DNA of 64,000 nucleotides from Tritrichomonas musculus (lineage: Eukaryota; Parabasalia; Tritrichomonadida; Tritrichomonadidae). Numbering within the stretch: position 1 is the stretch's first letter; each line of letters begins with the position of its first letter. The DNA lies in the NCBI GenBank assembly GCA_039105265.1, contig JAPFFF010000002.1, positions 5,890,001-5,954,000 of the forward strand, in the 5' to 3' direction. The notes under the pieces were generated by a model, which was not told the origin of the DNA, searched no databases, and saw only the letters and a program-made list of their open reading frames with translations. This document shows positions 49,101 through 57,151 of the stretch, piece by piece. The position numbers and the translations under genes were made by a program.

Positions 49101-49791
49101 TATTTATTATTTGAGTCTTTCTTCAATGAATGGTTATAAAGATGCAGATTTTACTCTTGGCTATTTATATCAAAAAGGCAAATATGTTCAAAGAGAAATA
49201 CAAAAATCAATCCATTATTATAAAGAAGCTTCATCATTCAATAATCAATATGCTAAAAATAATCTAGGAATAATTTATAAAAAAGGTTATGAAAATGAAA
49301 TACCTAAAAATTTGGGATTAGCAATGGCTTACTTTGATGAAGCTATTCGACAAAATAATGACTTATTATCAATGTACAATTTAGCAAATATTTATATATA
49401 TGAGGATGGAACCAATGAAAGAATTGATTCAGGAATTTTATTGTTGGTAAAATCATTTGAACTCGGTTTTTTATTATCAAAAGAATTATTGTGTATAATT
49501 TTGGTCAAAAAATGCGGTTTTGATTTAGATAATATCAAAAAAGAATTAAATAATCAAATTTATCAATCAAATAACTTAAAATCAATGATTTTGGAAATGA
49601 TCAGCAGCCACGGATTAATAAAGTATTTTAGTGATTATTATATTTATAAAAATGTAGATCTATTATACAACATCTATAAGAAACCTGTTCTTTATGAAAA
49701 TGTAATGATTTCAAAGCCAAAAAAACAGGACAAGATAACAAAAAAAGAAATCACAGCAGAATTTTATGAAGGATTCGGCATTGACATCTGA
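46162..49791 (+). CDS. Protein kinase with about 17 Sel1 repeats
   Basis: A 1209-residue protein. Residues 1-200 are unrecognised. The kinase domain (about 203-440) has GTGTFFNVFL, LALKKPL, YRDLKPNNVMI (about 318), LIDFDRM (about 338), an FVAPEVN activation end and DIYSLGQMIYYI. From about 475 to 1120 about 17 Sel1-like units of 36 residues follow, each AQ(Y/F).LG.IY..G.Y(I/V)...INKAIHYL.LAA.QN. The C-terminal 80 residues are outside the repeats. Odd: the HRD His is Tyr and DFG is DFD, while Lys, catalytic Asp and metal-binding Asp are kept, so activity is likely. The Sel1 solenoid probably selects substrates or assembles complexes, as in ERAD adaptors and bacterial SLR proteins. Kinase-Sel1 fusions are typical of Tritrichomonas. 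The ATG follows TCAC directly. Confidence 0.87.
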   Translation: MNNINIAFFKDHIENNIVKIANPQLNELVKNYFFIHISESFVFHHHEIIYQNIKESKFAIIKKCKNTSENSDDQFFIIGFKQTIIIINQSLLFMLQDFFSTNKNLTIYFLSNVKEIFNQKIQIPNKQIENDLVLKEEIKNFHKSFSFEKNYQISQSIQHLINQVWNKIKSCITGYLIKQSYDKLKNKKHINSKQRIEEYDESEFVELRKIGTGTFFNVFLIYNINKEELLALKKPLQNDGEIPKLLKRENSNYSMIDYQLIPKFHGFVKGTNYPIIEFINGKTLMNIRNFHFNKDEKYSIIFQLMMIINYLHNSKFIYRDLKPNNVMIDENKTVFLIDFDRMIKVSNETFNESHTNDFQHAFVAPEVNYEYISYGNDIYSLGQMIYYIINEKLPKTTNVSDDEFSNSNIQEIFNKCTKESIEDRPNIFDLMCEFYIIFKPKINFSFLQNDWDVQFINELSIYHYNSDSKHTSNLSSCYWLANKEKNSEAQYLLGIIYLNGEYIKQNIDKGIHYLLLAANQNNSKAQFDISFYYFEGKYIEKNINKGVKYMTLAANQNLAKAQFYLGIFYLLDEYSKDVKKAIHYLLLAANQNYPKAQHELGCIYFENKYIQRDINKAIIFLSLAAENNLIHSQYLLGYIYSRIEYDKQDKNKAIHYLSLAANQNHCEAQFYLGTMIYSQSEKDICDINKAIHYLSLASQQNNSKAQFNLGFIYYHDHNNYIKRDINKAIHYFTLASNNKEPQSHLILGNIYFEGIYVKQDINKAIRYYTLASENDIQEAQVFLGGLYFEGQYVQQNINKAIYYYSLAAKHNNGTAQYNLGYIYSECNYEYRDINKAFYYYSLAAKNNVPTALNYLGNFYLYDGFGNPDVNKAIHYYTLASNQNNALAHYNLGCLYLEGKHVPKNINKAIHYFLLAANKNHSNSQHNLGVIYFRGIGVQKDDKKAIHYFTLAANQNNKNSQFNLGLLYISGIFIPKDRKKGIYYLSLSSMNGYKDADFTLGYLYQKGKYVQREIQKSIHYYKEASSFNNQYAKNNLGIIYKKGYENEIPKNLGLAMAYFDEAIRQNNDLLSMYNLANIYIYEDGTNERIDSGILLLVKSFELGFLLSKELLCIILVKKCGFDLDNIKKELNNQIYQSNNLKSMILEMISSHGLIKYFSDYYIYKNVDLLYNIYKKPVLYENVMISKPKKQDKITKKEITAEFYEGFGIDI

Positions 49792-49859
49792 ATCTCAATG
49801 ATTTTCTATTACATATTCCTCTCTTTAAATCTCCATGTAATGATAATTCGTCATCATAA

Positions 49860-50132
49860 ATGTGGAAATCATTTGAAAGTGAAAATATAACAATTAAAAT
49901 TGATATTAAGATGGATCAACCAAAAAATAATATTGTAGATGGCAAAATGATAGATACTTCAATTAAAACTAACGATATTATTGAAAAAGAGAACGAGGAC
50001 GATTGTATTCTTCACCAAATCGAACAAATTTTAACTGGTTTAAATAAGAGAAAGCATTTTTGTTTATTAATTAAAGATATTAATGATAACAAAACGCATA
50101 TTGATATAATTAAAACTCTTTTTGTGAATTAA
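49860..50132 (+). CDS. Hypothetical acidic/basic small protein
   Basis: A 90-residue frame from ATG 49860 (MWKSFESENITIKIDIKMDQ, later CILHQIEQILTGLNKRKHF and LLIKDINDNKTHIDIIK). It lies 68 bp after the kinase-Sel1 stop on the same strand and has usual codon use. It may be an independent small gene or the remains of an extra C-terminal part. The segment HQIEQILTGLNKRKHFC could be an amphipathic helix. No family recognised. Confidence 0.35.
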   Translation: MWKSFESENITIKIDIKMDQPKNNIVDGKMIDTSIKTNDIIEKENEDDCILHQIEQILTGLNKRKHFCLLIKDINDNKTHIDIIKTLFVN

Positions 50133-50318
50133 TAATATAGAGTACACACACTTATTGTATCAATGAAAAATTTTTTATTTTAAAAAAAAACAAACAAAAT
50201 TTAAATTTTGTTGTAATGAAAATTTTTTATTATCATTGGTTTGATTTTCATCCAACCATTTAAATGAAAATCAAAACTGGATGCATATTTGAAAAATATT
50301 TAAAATGGTCGGCCAAAT

Positions 50319-50618
50319 AGTAGTATACGTTTGCGGTGATTTCAGACCTCCGGTCTTCAATCCCCTCAAACACCCCTAATTTTGGCACTTTTTTGTCTCC
50401 AACTACCCCAATTTTGGCCCTTTTTTGACCTCCAGAGTGTTGTCAGAAAACCCCCTATCACTATAGGGCATTTTGCATTCACCTTTTTGTGTCAATAAAT
50501 TGCCTAAATTAAGGTCTTTCAATGGATGGAAAGTGGTGATATGAACATAATTTTGATAAAATTTTTGTATGACATGTGATATGAAAAAAGGTATAAATAA
50601 AATTTTTGTATACAATTT
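50319..50618. repeat. Probable terminal inverted repeat region of the Polinton
   Basis: Non-coding, unlike host DNA in composition. It begins AGTAGTATACGTTTGCGG, includes GACCTCCGGTC, two 33-bp-period copies of CCCC(T)AATTTTGGC.CTTTTTTG.CTCCA (50373 and 50406) and a small palindrome CCCTATCACTATAGGG (50454-50469). The matching right end is outside the window, so inversion cannot be shown. Confidence 0.5.
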
Positions 50619-50687
50619 ATGATTTTTAAAATTATTGAAATCAACTTTTTTGAAACTTTTTCTGAAACAAATAATTTTTTATCCCCA

Positions 50688-51215
50688 ATGAAAATGACAA
50701 ACACGAAACCACTTTACTTGTCTGTCAATAAATTGTGTGATAAATTGGAAGAATATATTGAGGCCCACAAAGAGAAAGATCCGATTATAGATTCAGCCTA
50801 CGAATTCTACATCATCATCGACAAAGAATATCTCTTTCCTGACAAATTTAACGCCAATAGAATAGTTTGCAGGCCCTTAGTCGTCTCAATTTATAAGAAT
50901 CAACAGTTTCTATACAAAGAATTGTGTGAATTATTTGACTGCGAAAAGGTATATCTATGCTTTAACAAGAAGGGAAGCCACTACTCAATCGACACAGCAA
51001 AGAACGGTAAAAACAAGATACAGGACGTAGTTATTGTAAGGGAACCAAAGAAATTTCAAACTAAGGATGGTAAAGAGATTGAATATCATCAGATGTTCCA
51101 ATATGACGCAGGCTTTTTGATTGAAGAAATAGATACTAGAATTAAGTCGAAACATCCTAATTGTGCCGATCTAAGCAAGGATTATGGTAGATTTATCAAG
51201 GAATGTGGCATATAA
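50688..51215 (+). CDS. Polinton protein, unknown
   Basis: The frame opens at ATG 50619, but an ATG at 50688 begins MKMTNTKPLYLSVNKLCDKL, better matching the A-rich, short-leader starts of the other genes of this element; the product has about 175 residues. It is mixed in charge, with helical LEEYIEAHKEKDP, a central FYIIIDKEYLFPDKF and CEKVYLCFNKKGSHYSID. No membrane segment or known motif is seen. Trichomonad Polintons carry several proteins not found in animal copies, and this would be one of them. It is the gene nearest the left end and is followed after 27 bp by the next gene on the same strand. Confidence 0.6.
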   Translation: MKMTNTKPLYLSVNKLCDKLEEYIEAHKEKDPIIDSAYEFYIIIDKEYLFPDKFNANRIVCRPLVVSIYKNQQFLYKELCELFDCEKVYLCFNKKGSHYSIDTAKNGKNKIQDVVIVREPKKFQTKDGKEIEYHQMFQYDAGFLIEEIDTRIKSKHPNCADLSKDYGRFIKECGI

Positions 51216-51242
51216 ACAGACTGTTATTTTTTTGGAAATCAA

Positions 51243-53255
51243 ATGAGTAAATCAACAATAAAACTTAATGCTGGACAAGTAATGCAAGGCAATAACACGC
51301 AAAAATTATTAGGATATTGTAATAGACTCAACAATGAACTGGGATTCAATATCACTACTACGAATGCTCAGGGAGGATTACTGTCGGATAGAACATATGC
51401 CGATTATTTGTCGAAGGTTCTAAATGAATTCAATTTTGGTCTTCAAGCAAATGTCGTCAATAGTAATACAATAGAGAGATTCATTCAAAGGTTTCAAGAA
51501 GAACATCCTATAGATAGACCCTTGACTTATAGTGAAGATTTAGCGGATATAAGCGATTATAGATTCAGTTCTTGGATTCAAAATACTGTCCCATTTTATA
51601 ATGAATTATCCGAGAGAGTCGACAGAAGAACCCTTGCTTCGTATAACAATAAAGCTTTTCCAAGACGTATTATTCGTACGGCCATAACTTTACTCAACTC
51701 TCATAATTTTGCCGCAAATGACAACATCGATCATAGATATGTTAGGCGTATCAATCTTGAAAGTCTTCAACATTTTGTCGATAGAGTATATTCAAATAGG
51801 GAAATTCCTTCTAGCGATAATAACGTTATTCCTCTTCCTTCTGTCCCTCCATCAAGTCCTCCAGAAACTTCACATAGGGAACCTCAAGAGCATTTCGGAC
51901 CTTTCTTTAGATTTGGAGCAGCAGAGACTTTTCCGGAATTAAATCCCTTAAACAAATTGAGAAGACCTCCTCCAACTACTCAAAATAACAACAACGATAA
52001 TACAATTTTATTTCAAAATCAAATGACACAACCTAATATAAACAATGAAAATATGGAACGATTAATTAATGATTTAATTATAAAGTACAATATATCCGCC
52101 CAACAACCTACTTCTCGTCAAGGTTTAGATCCACGATCTGAAGTAGCTTTATATCAAATTGCTGCTATGTATAAAGATTTACCATCTAGACACGGTTCTG
52201 CAGGAGCACGTGATAAAGCGGGAATGGAGGCTTTGGAACACATAGTATTAAGACTCAAAAAGGATATAAAACGTGTCGCACAAGCAATTTCTCCACAAGG
52301 AGCGCAGAGAATGGTTGAGAAACACAATGAGAAATCACCAAATAGCCCATGGACTCTTGTCCACGCAGATATAAACGGAGATAATATCCCTGATATCGCC
52401 ATCAGAAACGCCAACAATAAGTACGTCTATGTAAATGGATATACAACAACAAAATCCGACTGGCCAATGCGATATGGTTTCTACAATCAATATCCCACAA
52501 GAGAGGCCCGAAAAGAATCAGGATTTAAGAGCGCAAGAGAATATACTAATAACTTATTTGGCGGTCATTTTGACGTCGAAAATACAAACCCATATATGAA
52601 AGGTAATATGCTCGGATGGACAGTACCAGAATCATGGCAAAATTACAAACATGAAGGCTATAAGAAACCATCTAACAAGAGAATGACTTCATACAGGAGA
52701 TTCGAATACTTTATTTTCAGAAAGGCGTTCGATCACGCAATCGGTAAATTAATCACCAACAACTCTATCGGAAACATAACAGAAAAACCACTTAGCAAAT
52801 ACAAGATGCAGATTTACAGTAAGGCATGCGCTATGATGTGGAATTATTATATTATACATGATTTTGCAGTAAGGCTCGGATTAGGCAATATCGATCCAAA
52901 TAGTAAAGATTTCGATAAATTGAAGAAAAAGAACAAACAACTAATTGATGATATTGTCAGTGATTTAATAGCCCACACTCTCTACACAAAAGATGGTCAT
53001 AATGAACAACAGAGAAAAGCCTTTTCAAACCACATTGCTAATCATGCCAAATTTGCTATTCTCCACGCAGCAGCAACATTACAGAAACCAGAAATATTCG
53101 AAGGACACGACCAACAACCACCAGAAATTGACGATTTCGATTATTTAGAACAAAATCATCCTAATAATCAATGGACTCAAGAAGGCCAAGGCAATTGGGA
53201 CGATCATGATGTTTGGTTTAATGATGACGAAGCAGCTGCACAACTCAATGCATAA
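51243..53255 (+). CDS. Polinton 670-residue protein with a calcium-loop-like motif
   Basis: The N-terminal 200 residues are Asn/Ser/Arg-rich, with regular helices such as LNNELGFNITT and RFIQRFQEEHPIDR. A Pro/Asn-rich linker follows (about 205-265: SVPPSSPPETSH, RRPPPTTQNNN), then a folded domain (about 290-620). This holds KAGMEALEHIVLRLKKDIKR, the loop HADINGDNIPDIAI (about 378), which has the D-x-N-x-D-x-I-x-D spacing of calcium-binding loops, and aromatic-rich YVNGYTTTKSDWPMRYGFYN. The C-terminus is acidic (DDHDVWFNDDE). I do not recognise the family. Position between the left end and the ATPase suggests a virion or terminal-protein role, by inference only. Codon use is like the rest of the element. 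Confidence 0.6.
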   Translation: MSKSTIKLNAGQVMQGNNTQKLLGYCNRLNNELGFNITTTNAQGGLLSDRTYADYLSKVLNEFNFGLQANVVNSNTIERFIQRFQEEHPIDRPLTYSEDLADISDYRFSSWIQNTVPFYNELSERVDRRTLASYNNKAFPRRIIRTAITLLNSHNFAANDNIDHRYVRRINLESLQHFVDRVYSNREIPSSDNNVIPLPSVPPSSPPETSHREPQEHFGPFFRFGAAETFPELNPLNKLRRPPPTTQNNNNDNTILFQNQMTQPNINNENMERLINDLIIKYNISAQQPTSRQGLDPRSEVALYQIAAMYKDLPSRHGSAGARDKAGMEALEHIVLRLKKDIKRVAQAISPQGAQRMVEKHNEKSPNSPWTLVHADINGDNIPDIAIRNANNKYVYVNGYTTTKSDWPMRYGFYNQYPTREARKESGFKSAREYTNNLFGGHFDVENTNPYMKGNMLGWTVPESWQNYKHEGYKKPSNKRMTSYRRFEYFIFRKAFDHAIGKLITNNSIGNITEKPLSKYKMQIYSKACAMMWNYYIIHDFAVRLGLGNIDPNSKDFDKLKKKNKQLIDDIVSDLIAHTLYTKDGHNEQQRKAFSNHIANHAKFAILHAAATLQKPEIFEGHDQQPPEIDDFDYLEQNHPNNQWTQEGQGNWDDHDVWFNDDEAAAQLNA

Positions 53256-53304
53256 AAATTCCAATAAATCTTCACTTATTTTTTGGCAGTCTTTTGGGAA
53301 ATAA

Positions 53305-54120
53305 ATGAGTTTGAAAGTTGTAAATTCTCTTGTCTCAGAAACTCTGAAACAAAACGCAAACAATTTATCGGGTGCTTTAATAGAGCCCATACACGAAGAT
53401 ATTCATATAAAATATAACTCTGTAAATGTTGTGGTTGGGAAACAAAATTCTGGAAAAACTGTCATCGCTCTCCAAGAAATTATCAAAATAGGATTAATAA
53501 AAACACACCACTTACTAATCTATATCACGAAAAATGGTGACGAAAATGATAGGAGTTTCCAATCTCTCAAACACCTCATCAAAATGCAATATATTACCGT
53601 TTCCGAGAAGATGGCTGTCGATTTTATCACTGAATTAATTGCTGCAAAAAACCTCTACTATCTTGTCAAGCGAGAAGGATTGGAGGAACGATTAGATGAT
53701 GGACAAAAAAATGATATGTTTAAGGTCCTTCACATTACTGATTTCAGTAAAGATTTCCTCCATACATTGATACTTTTTGATGATATTTCAAACAACAAAC
53801 TATTTTCGTCCGAAGAATCGTTTTTCTCCCAACAGCTCCGAAGATGCAGACACACAAATATTTCCTACTTTTTATTGATTCAAGGATGGAAAGGCATCAA
53901 ACCACATATCAAAAATGAGATTACAACTTTGTTCGTTTTTCCTTGCTTCAACCGTCAACAACTACACTATATTTATTCCCAATCAGCAAGTAATTTGGAC
54001 TTTGAGGAGTTCTACAATTTGTATAGGCAATTGTCTGAAGAAAAAAATTACAATCCAGATTCTCATTCCTGTCTAATTGTTCAGGTATCAGAGGGGGGAG
54101 AAACTTCTATTTCCATCTGA
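53305..54120 (+). CDS. Polinton FtsK/HerA-type packaging ATPase
   Basis: A 271-residue P-loop ATPase: VVVGKQNSGKTVIAL (about 43-57) is the Walker A, HTLILFDDISN (about 158) the Walker B, and NISYFLLIQGWKGIKP contains the sensor-like polar residue of the A32/FtsK-HerA group. Length and motif spacing fit the DNA-packaging ATPase shared by Polintons, adenovirus-like and large DNA viruses, which pumps the genome into the capsid. It starts at ATG 53305 after TTTGGGAAATAA and its 3' end overlaps the convergent gene at 54081-54419 by 40 bp. Assignment is firm because of motif order and the capsid-type genes nearby. Confidence 0.85.
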   Translation: MSLKVVNSLVSETLKQNANNLSGALIEPIHEDIHIKYNSVNVVVGKQNSGKTVIALQEIIKIGLIKTHHLLIYITKNGDENDRSFQSLKHLIKMQYITVSEKMAVDFITELIAAKNLYYLVKREGLEERLDDGQKNDMFKVLHITDFSKDFLHTLILFDDISNNKLFSSEESFFSQQLRRCRHTNISYFLLIQGWKGIKPHIKNEITTLFVFPCFNRQQLHYIYSQSASNLDFEEFYNLYRQLSEEKNYNPDSHSCLIVQVSEGGETSISI

Positions 54121-54419
54121 GGATTTAAGAAATGTATGATGTTATTTATTGTTTCTTTCATTTGCTGTATCTCTTTTTTTAGTTCATCCAGCTCGTTGTC
54201 AATATCATATTGTGCATTTTGCTTCATTTTTTTGAGACTCAACACATTCTTGATTCTAGTTATTCGATACCCTTTTATGAGATATAATTTATTGAGTTTA
54301 TGCGTCGTAAGTTTATCCATCTCTTCTTTATTCTTGTTATAGTATAAATTGAATTCATCAACTGTATCAAACTCTTTCGTATGCTTTGAGATTGGCTCAA
54401 TTACTTTGATGTCGTTCAT
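54081..54419 (-). CDS. Polinton small coiled-coil protein
   Basis: Taken from ATG 54419 (112 residues), since the longer frame opens with a non-ATG codon. It has an acidic N-terminal part (MNDIKVIEPISKHTKEFDTV), a helix rich in Lys/Leu and a predicted coiled coil (DIDNELDELKKEIQQMKETI) near the C-terminus. It overlaps tail-to-tail with the ATPase gene by 40 bp. No family recognised; a structural or assembly helper is possible. Confidence 0.6.
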   Translation of the reverse strand: MNDIKVIEPISKHTKEFDTVDEFNLYYNKNKEEMDKLTTHKLNKLYLIKGYRITRIKNVLSLKKMKQNAQYDIDNELDELKKEIQQMKETINNIIHFLNPQMEIEVSPPSDT

Positions 54420-54460
54420 TTCCTTTTCAATAAAAATCACTTAATATCATTCTCTTTTAC

Positions 54461-54769
54461 TCATTTCAACAAAGGAATATCAAATCTTCCTGGATTAGTT
54501 GTTGGCCCTGCAATTTGCTGAGACCAACTATTATTTGTCTGTCTTATCCCCGCGCCGTTTACTCCCAAAGACTTATTCCCTCCAGCAAATTTTCCAGCAT
54601 AATCGCCTATTTTATTGATTACATTTCCTACAGGTCCACCAATCGCCCCGCCAAGTACTGGAGCGACTTTTGAAACGATTTCAGCACCTTTTTTCAGTAC
54701 CGGTAATGCTTTTCCGATTACGTTTTTTGCTCCGTTAATGATGTTTTTAAACCAACTTCCGAATGCCAT
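54461..54769 (-). CDS. Polinton small Gly/Ala-rich amphipathic protein
   Basis: A 102-residue protein: MAFGSWFKNIINGAKNVIGK opens an amphipathic helix, then ALPVLKKGAEIVSKVAPVLG and GAIGGPVGNVINKIGDYAGK form a hydrophobic Gly/Ala-rich stretch with evenly spaced lysines. The C-terminal third is polar. Composition and size resemble internal, membrane-active minor capsid proteins (adenovirus protein VI or parvovirus/virophage-type analogues), which help particles cross membranes. This is an analogy, not a homology claim. It is divergent from the capsid-sized gene with a 70-bp shared upstream region. Confidence 0.6.
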   Translation of the reverse strand: MAFGSWFKNIINGAKNVIGKALPVLKKGAEIVSKVAPVLGGAIGGPVGNVINKIGDYAGKFAGGNKSLGVNGAGIRQTNNSWSQQIAGPTTNPGRFDIPLLK

Positions 54770-54839
54770 TTCCTTTTAAGTAAAATGTTCATATAACAAA
54801 CTTTACAACTCCTTTATTGTCATTTTTATATTAAATCAA

Positions 54840-56729
54840 ATGACCTACTACAACGCACAGACCAAAAATTTAGGAAATGATGAAGGCGATGTTCTCTCAT
54901 TTTTCCAGTCAAAATTACGAAATCTCATTCAAAGAAATGGAGGAGATAATACATTTTCTTTCGTCATGGAAGAGTTCAAAGACAAAGACGCCCCACTCCC
55001 AGTCGGTACAAAAACGCGTATCAAATTATCTCATTCCGGCCATACAATCACCCAAATTGAAAAGTCTTTTACCACAATTCTCCTTGATTTCATCATTAAA
55101 TTGTCCCAACCCATTGACGTATCTGCAGATACAAACGGATTGATGAAAATATTTGTCGGATTCAAGAATGCTGTAGAATTTTATGAAGATTGTCGCTTCT
55201 GGATAAATGATAAACTCTTAGGTTCATATCGACAAGACGAACTCCAAAGAGAATCTTTCGCCTATAACTCCATCAAACCTCGTGATGCAAAAGCAACATC
55301 AAAATATTCTCATTCAACTTGGGAAAATGTTAGTCAATTCTCCCCATCTGTTTGCGGTTGTTATGTCGATTTAAAGGATATTGCTGACGGTCAACCACAT
55401 AAATTTACCATTGAATTAACCATCCCATTTGTCGACCAACTTGCTCTTCAGGCATGGCAGTTATATCCAAACGCAATTTGTGGAGAGATAGAAGAAGAGG
55501 TCAAAACATCTTTACGCGCTCTTGTCTGGGCACAAATCAATCCAAATATCGTTAAGGAAACTCTACAATTTTTGGAAGACAAAGAAATTGCCGAAGAAAT
55601 GCCTGCTGTCATCCCAATCTCAAGAAAATTCACTCAAATAGGCCGTCCGTCTGTCATTGTTTCTCATTATTCTGCCAAACCAACTCCTTCACAAAAACTT
55701 CATATCGAATACCAAAGATACAAAGGCGCAAATGTCTATGATGACGATGTTTTGGAACATCCAACAATTGATTTCGGATATACTGACGAAGAATTTACAA
55801 AATATGGAGTTTCAAGAGATGATGTCAATAAAAAAGAATTTGCAGAATTAATCGCAGCAGCTAATCCAGACAAACCATTGGATCCAGGAGATACGGTCAA
55901 AATTATCAAAAGTGAATTGAAAGGCGCCTTACTTGCCACAACAAAATCGGACAATATTAATCTCAAAACAGAGAAAATTACTTTGGATGTCCTTGGAGGA
56001 ACTATTCAATTAGGTCGTTCAAATTTAGCAGGTTTTGGTCTCAAACCAGATGTTTATCAAGGACTTGTCAGAGAATTACAGACTCCTTTATTAATTCCAT
56101 CTCAGGAACTGACAAGAGAAATATTCGAAGGAACTGCCAAAGTAAACGGTCTCGAAATCAGTAAGTCAATTCCATTGAGAAACGCGACAAATATCACAAT
56201 GATGTTTCCAAAATCTCCTGCTGACATTACTTGTTTCGACAATATTATGTATCAAAATGTCCAGCTTGTAGTCAATAAAAGAACATATCCAGACACAGAA
56301 TTTGCCAATACTTGTGCTGCAAGATTTTATCAACATCAACTTATCGCAAACGAACTAGATGGAGCCTTAGAAGCCACACAAGAATTTGAAGACTCTTTCA
56401 CACAACCATTAAACGACCCAGCAACAGGAAAAAGATATACAAATTGCCGCTCAGACGGGACATCTTTTGGCATAAACTTCCAACTCGAAAGGAGCAATGC
56501 CGGCTATGTATTTGACGGAATAGACACAGGAAGTACTTCAATAACCGTTACGTTCAGAGGTCAGCCAATGTATCGTGGCGATGATGACACATACTTTATT
56601 CCCGACCCAGAATATCCCAACATGCATCCTCCGTCACCAGAAGCCTGGATTTGTTCTGATACATACTTTACTTGGAGCGTTAATGGAGTCGAATATTATC
56701 CTAATTCAGTACCACAAGGCTATGAATGA
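54840..56729 (+). CDS. Polinton capsid-sized protein (probable major capsid)
   Basis: A 629-residue protein, the right size for a double jelly-roll major capsid protein. Alternating beta-rich segments (KTRIKLSHSGHTITQIEKS, LLDFIIKLSQPIDVSAD, YEDCRFWINDKLLGSYRQ) and later RSNAGYVFDGIDTGSTSITV with VTFRGQPMYRGDDDTYFIPD support a beta-sandwich, mostly soluble protein. It starts ATG 54840 after ATTAAATCAA and sits between the amphipathic minor protein and the small 57137 protein, where capsid genes are expected. I assign it by size, fold-like pattern and place, not by a diagnostic motif. Confidence 0.65.
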   Translation: MTYYNAQTKNLGNDEGDVLSFFQSKLRNLIQRNGGDNTFSFVMEEFKDKDAPLPVGTKTRIKLSHSGHTITQIEKSFTTILLDFIIKLSQPIDVSADTNGLMKIFVGFKNAVEFYEDCRFWINDKLLGSYRQDELQRESFAYNSIKPRDAKATSKYSHSTWENVSQFSPSVCGCYVDLKDIADGQPHKFTIELTIPFVDQLALQAWQLYPNAICGEIEEEVKTSLRALVWAQINPNIVKETLQFLEDKEIAEEMPAVIPISRKFTQIGRPSVIVSHYSAKPTPSQKLHIEYQRYKGANVYDDDVLEHPTIDFGYTDEEFTKYGVSRDDVNKKEFAELIAAANPDKPLDPGDTVKIIKSELKGALLATTKSDNINLKTEKITLDVLGGTIQLGRSNLAGFGLKPDVYQGLVRELQTPLLIPSQELTREIFEGTAKVNGLEISKSIPLRNATNITMMFPKSPADITCFDNIMYQNVQLVVNKRTYPDTEFANTCAARFYQHQLIANELDGALEATQEFEDSFTQPLNDPATGKRYTNCRSDGTSFGINFQLERSNAGYVFDGIDTGSTSITVTFRGQPMYRGDDDTYFIPDPEYPNMHPPSPEAWICSDTYFTWSVNGVEYYPNSVPQGYE

Positions 56730-56804
56730 ATATGAGTACCAGCAGGCTACGAGTAAAAAAAACAGTAAAAAAATATTTTTTTGCACATCCTCAATGCTGA
56801 ATCC

Positions 56805-57137
56805 TCAGTACTCTAACTTCAAGAAAACAGTGAAATTGTCAGGCTTTATTTCGTTCCCTTCTGCGTCTGTAAACCATATCCTAAACTCTCTTTTTGTCCC
56901 GACAAATTCGTATTTCCTATTATCGTCCGGAGGAGTTAAATTGGCGTACCAGACAAGAGAATCTTCGTACTCATCTCTTTGAATAAATGAAGCGTGCATT
57001 TCTGTTTCTCCGTCCAGATATCCATTACAGGTGGCTCGACAATATTGGAAGGAAATATATCGTTTATTCAATGAATTTGTGAATTCTGAGGGCAAAATAT
57101 TGTTGTATTTCTTGGTAATGAAGTATGTCTTGGGCAT
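56805..57137 (-). CDS. Polinton small protein, possible minor capsid
   Basis: A 110-residue beta-rich protein (MPKTYFITKKYNNILPSEFT, CNGYLDGETEMHASFIQRDE, EFRIWFTDAEGNEIKPDNFT). Size and strand-rich pattern would suit a small capsid or vertex component. It converges on the capsid-sized gene (75 bp apart) and diverges from the fibre-like gene with only 14 bp between their start codons, so both probably use one bidirectional start region. No known family recognised. Confidence 0.55.
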   Translation of the reverse strand: MPKTYFITKKYNNILPSEFTNSLNKRYISFQYCRATCNGYLDGETEMHASFIQRDEYEDSLVWYANLTPPDDNRKYEFVGTKREFRIWFTDAEGNEIKPDNFTVFLKLEY

Positions 57138-57151
57138 TTAATACTAAATAA

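Noticed and set aside
50619-50687. N-terminal extension of the first Polinton gene
   Set aside because: The ATG at 50619 is possible, but the following 23 residues are AT-driven (Phe/Ile/Asn-rich), and ATG 50688 better fits the other genes of the element.
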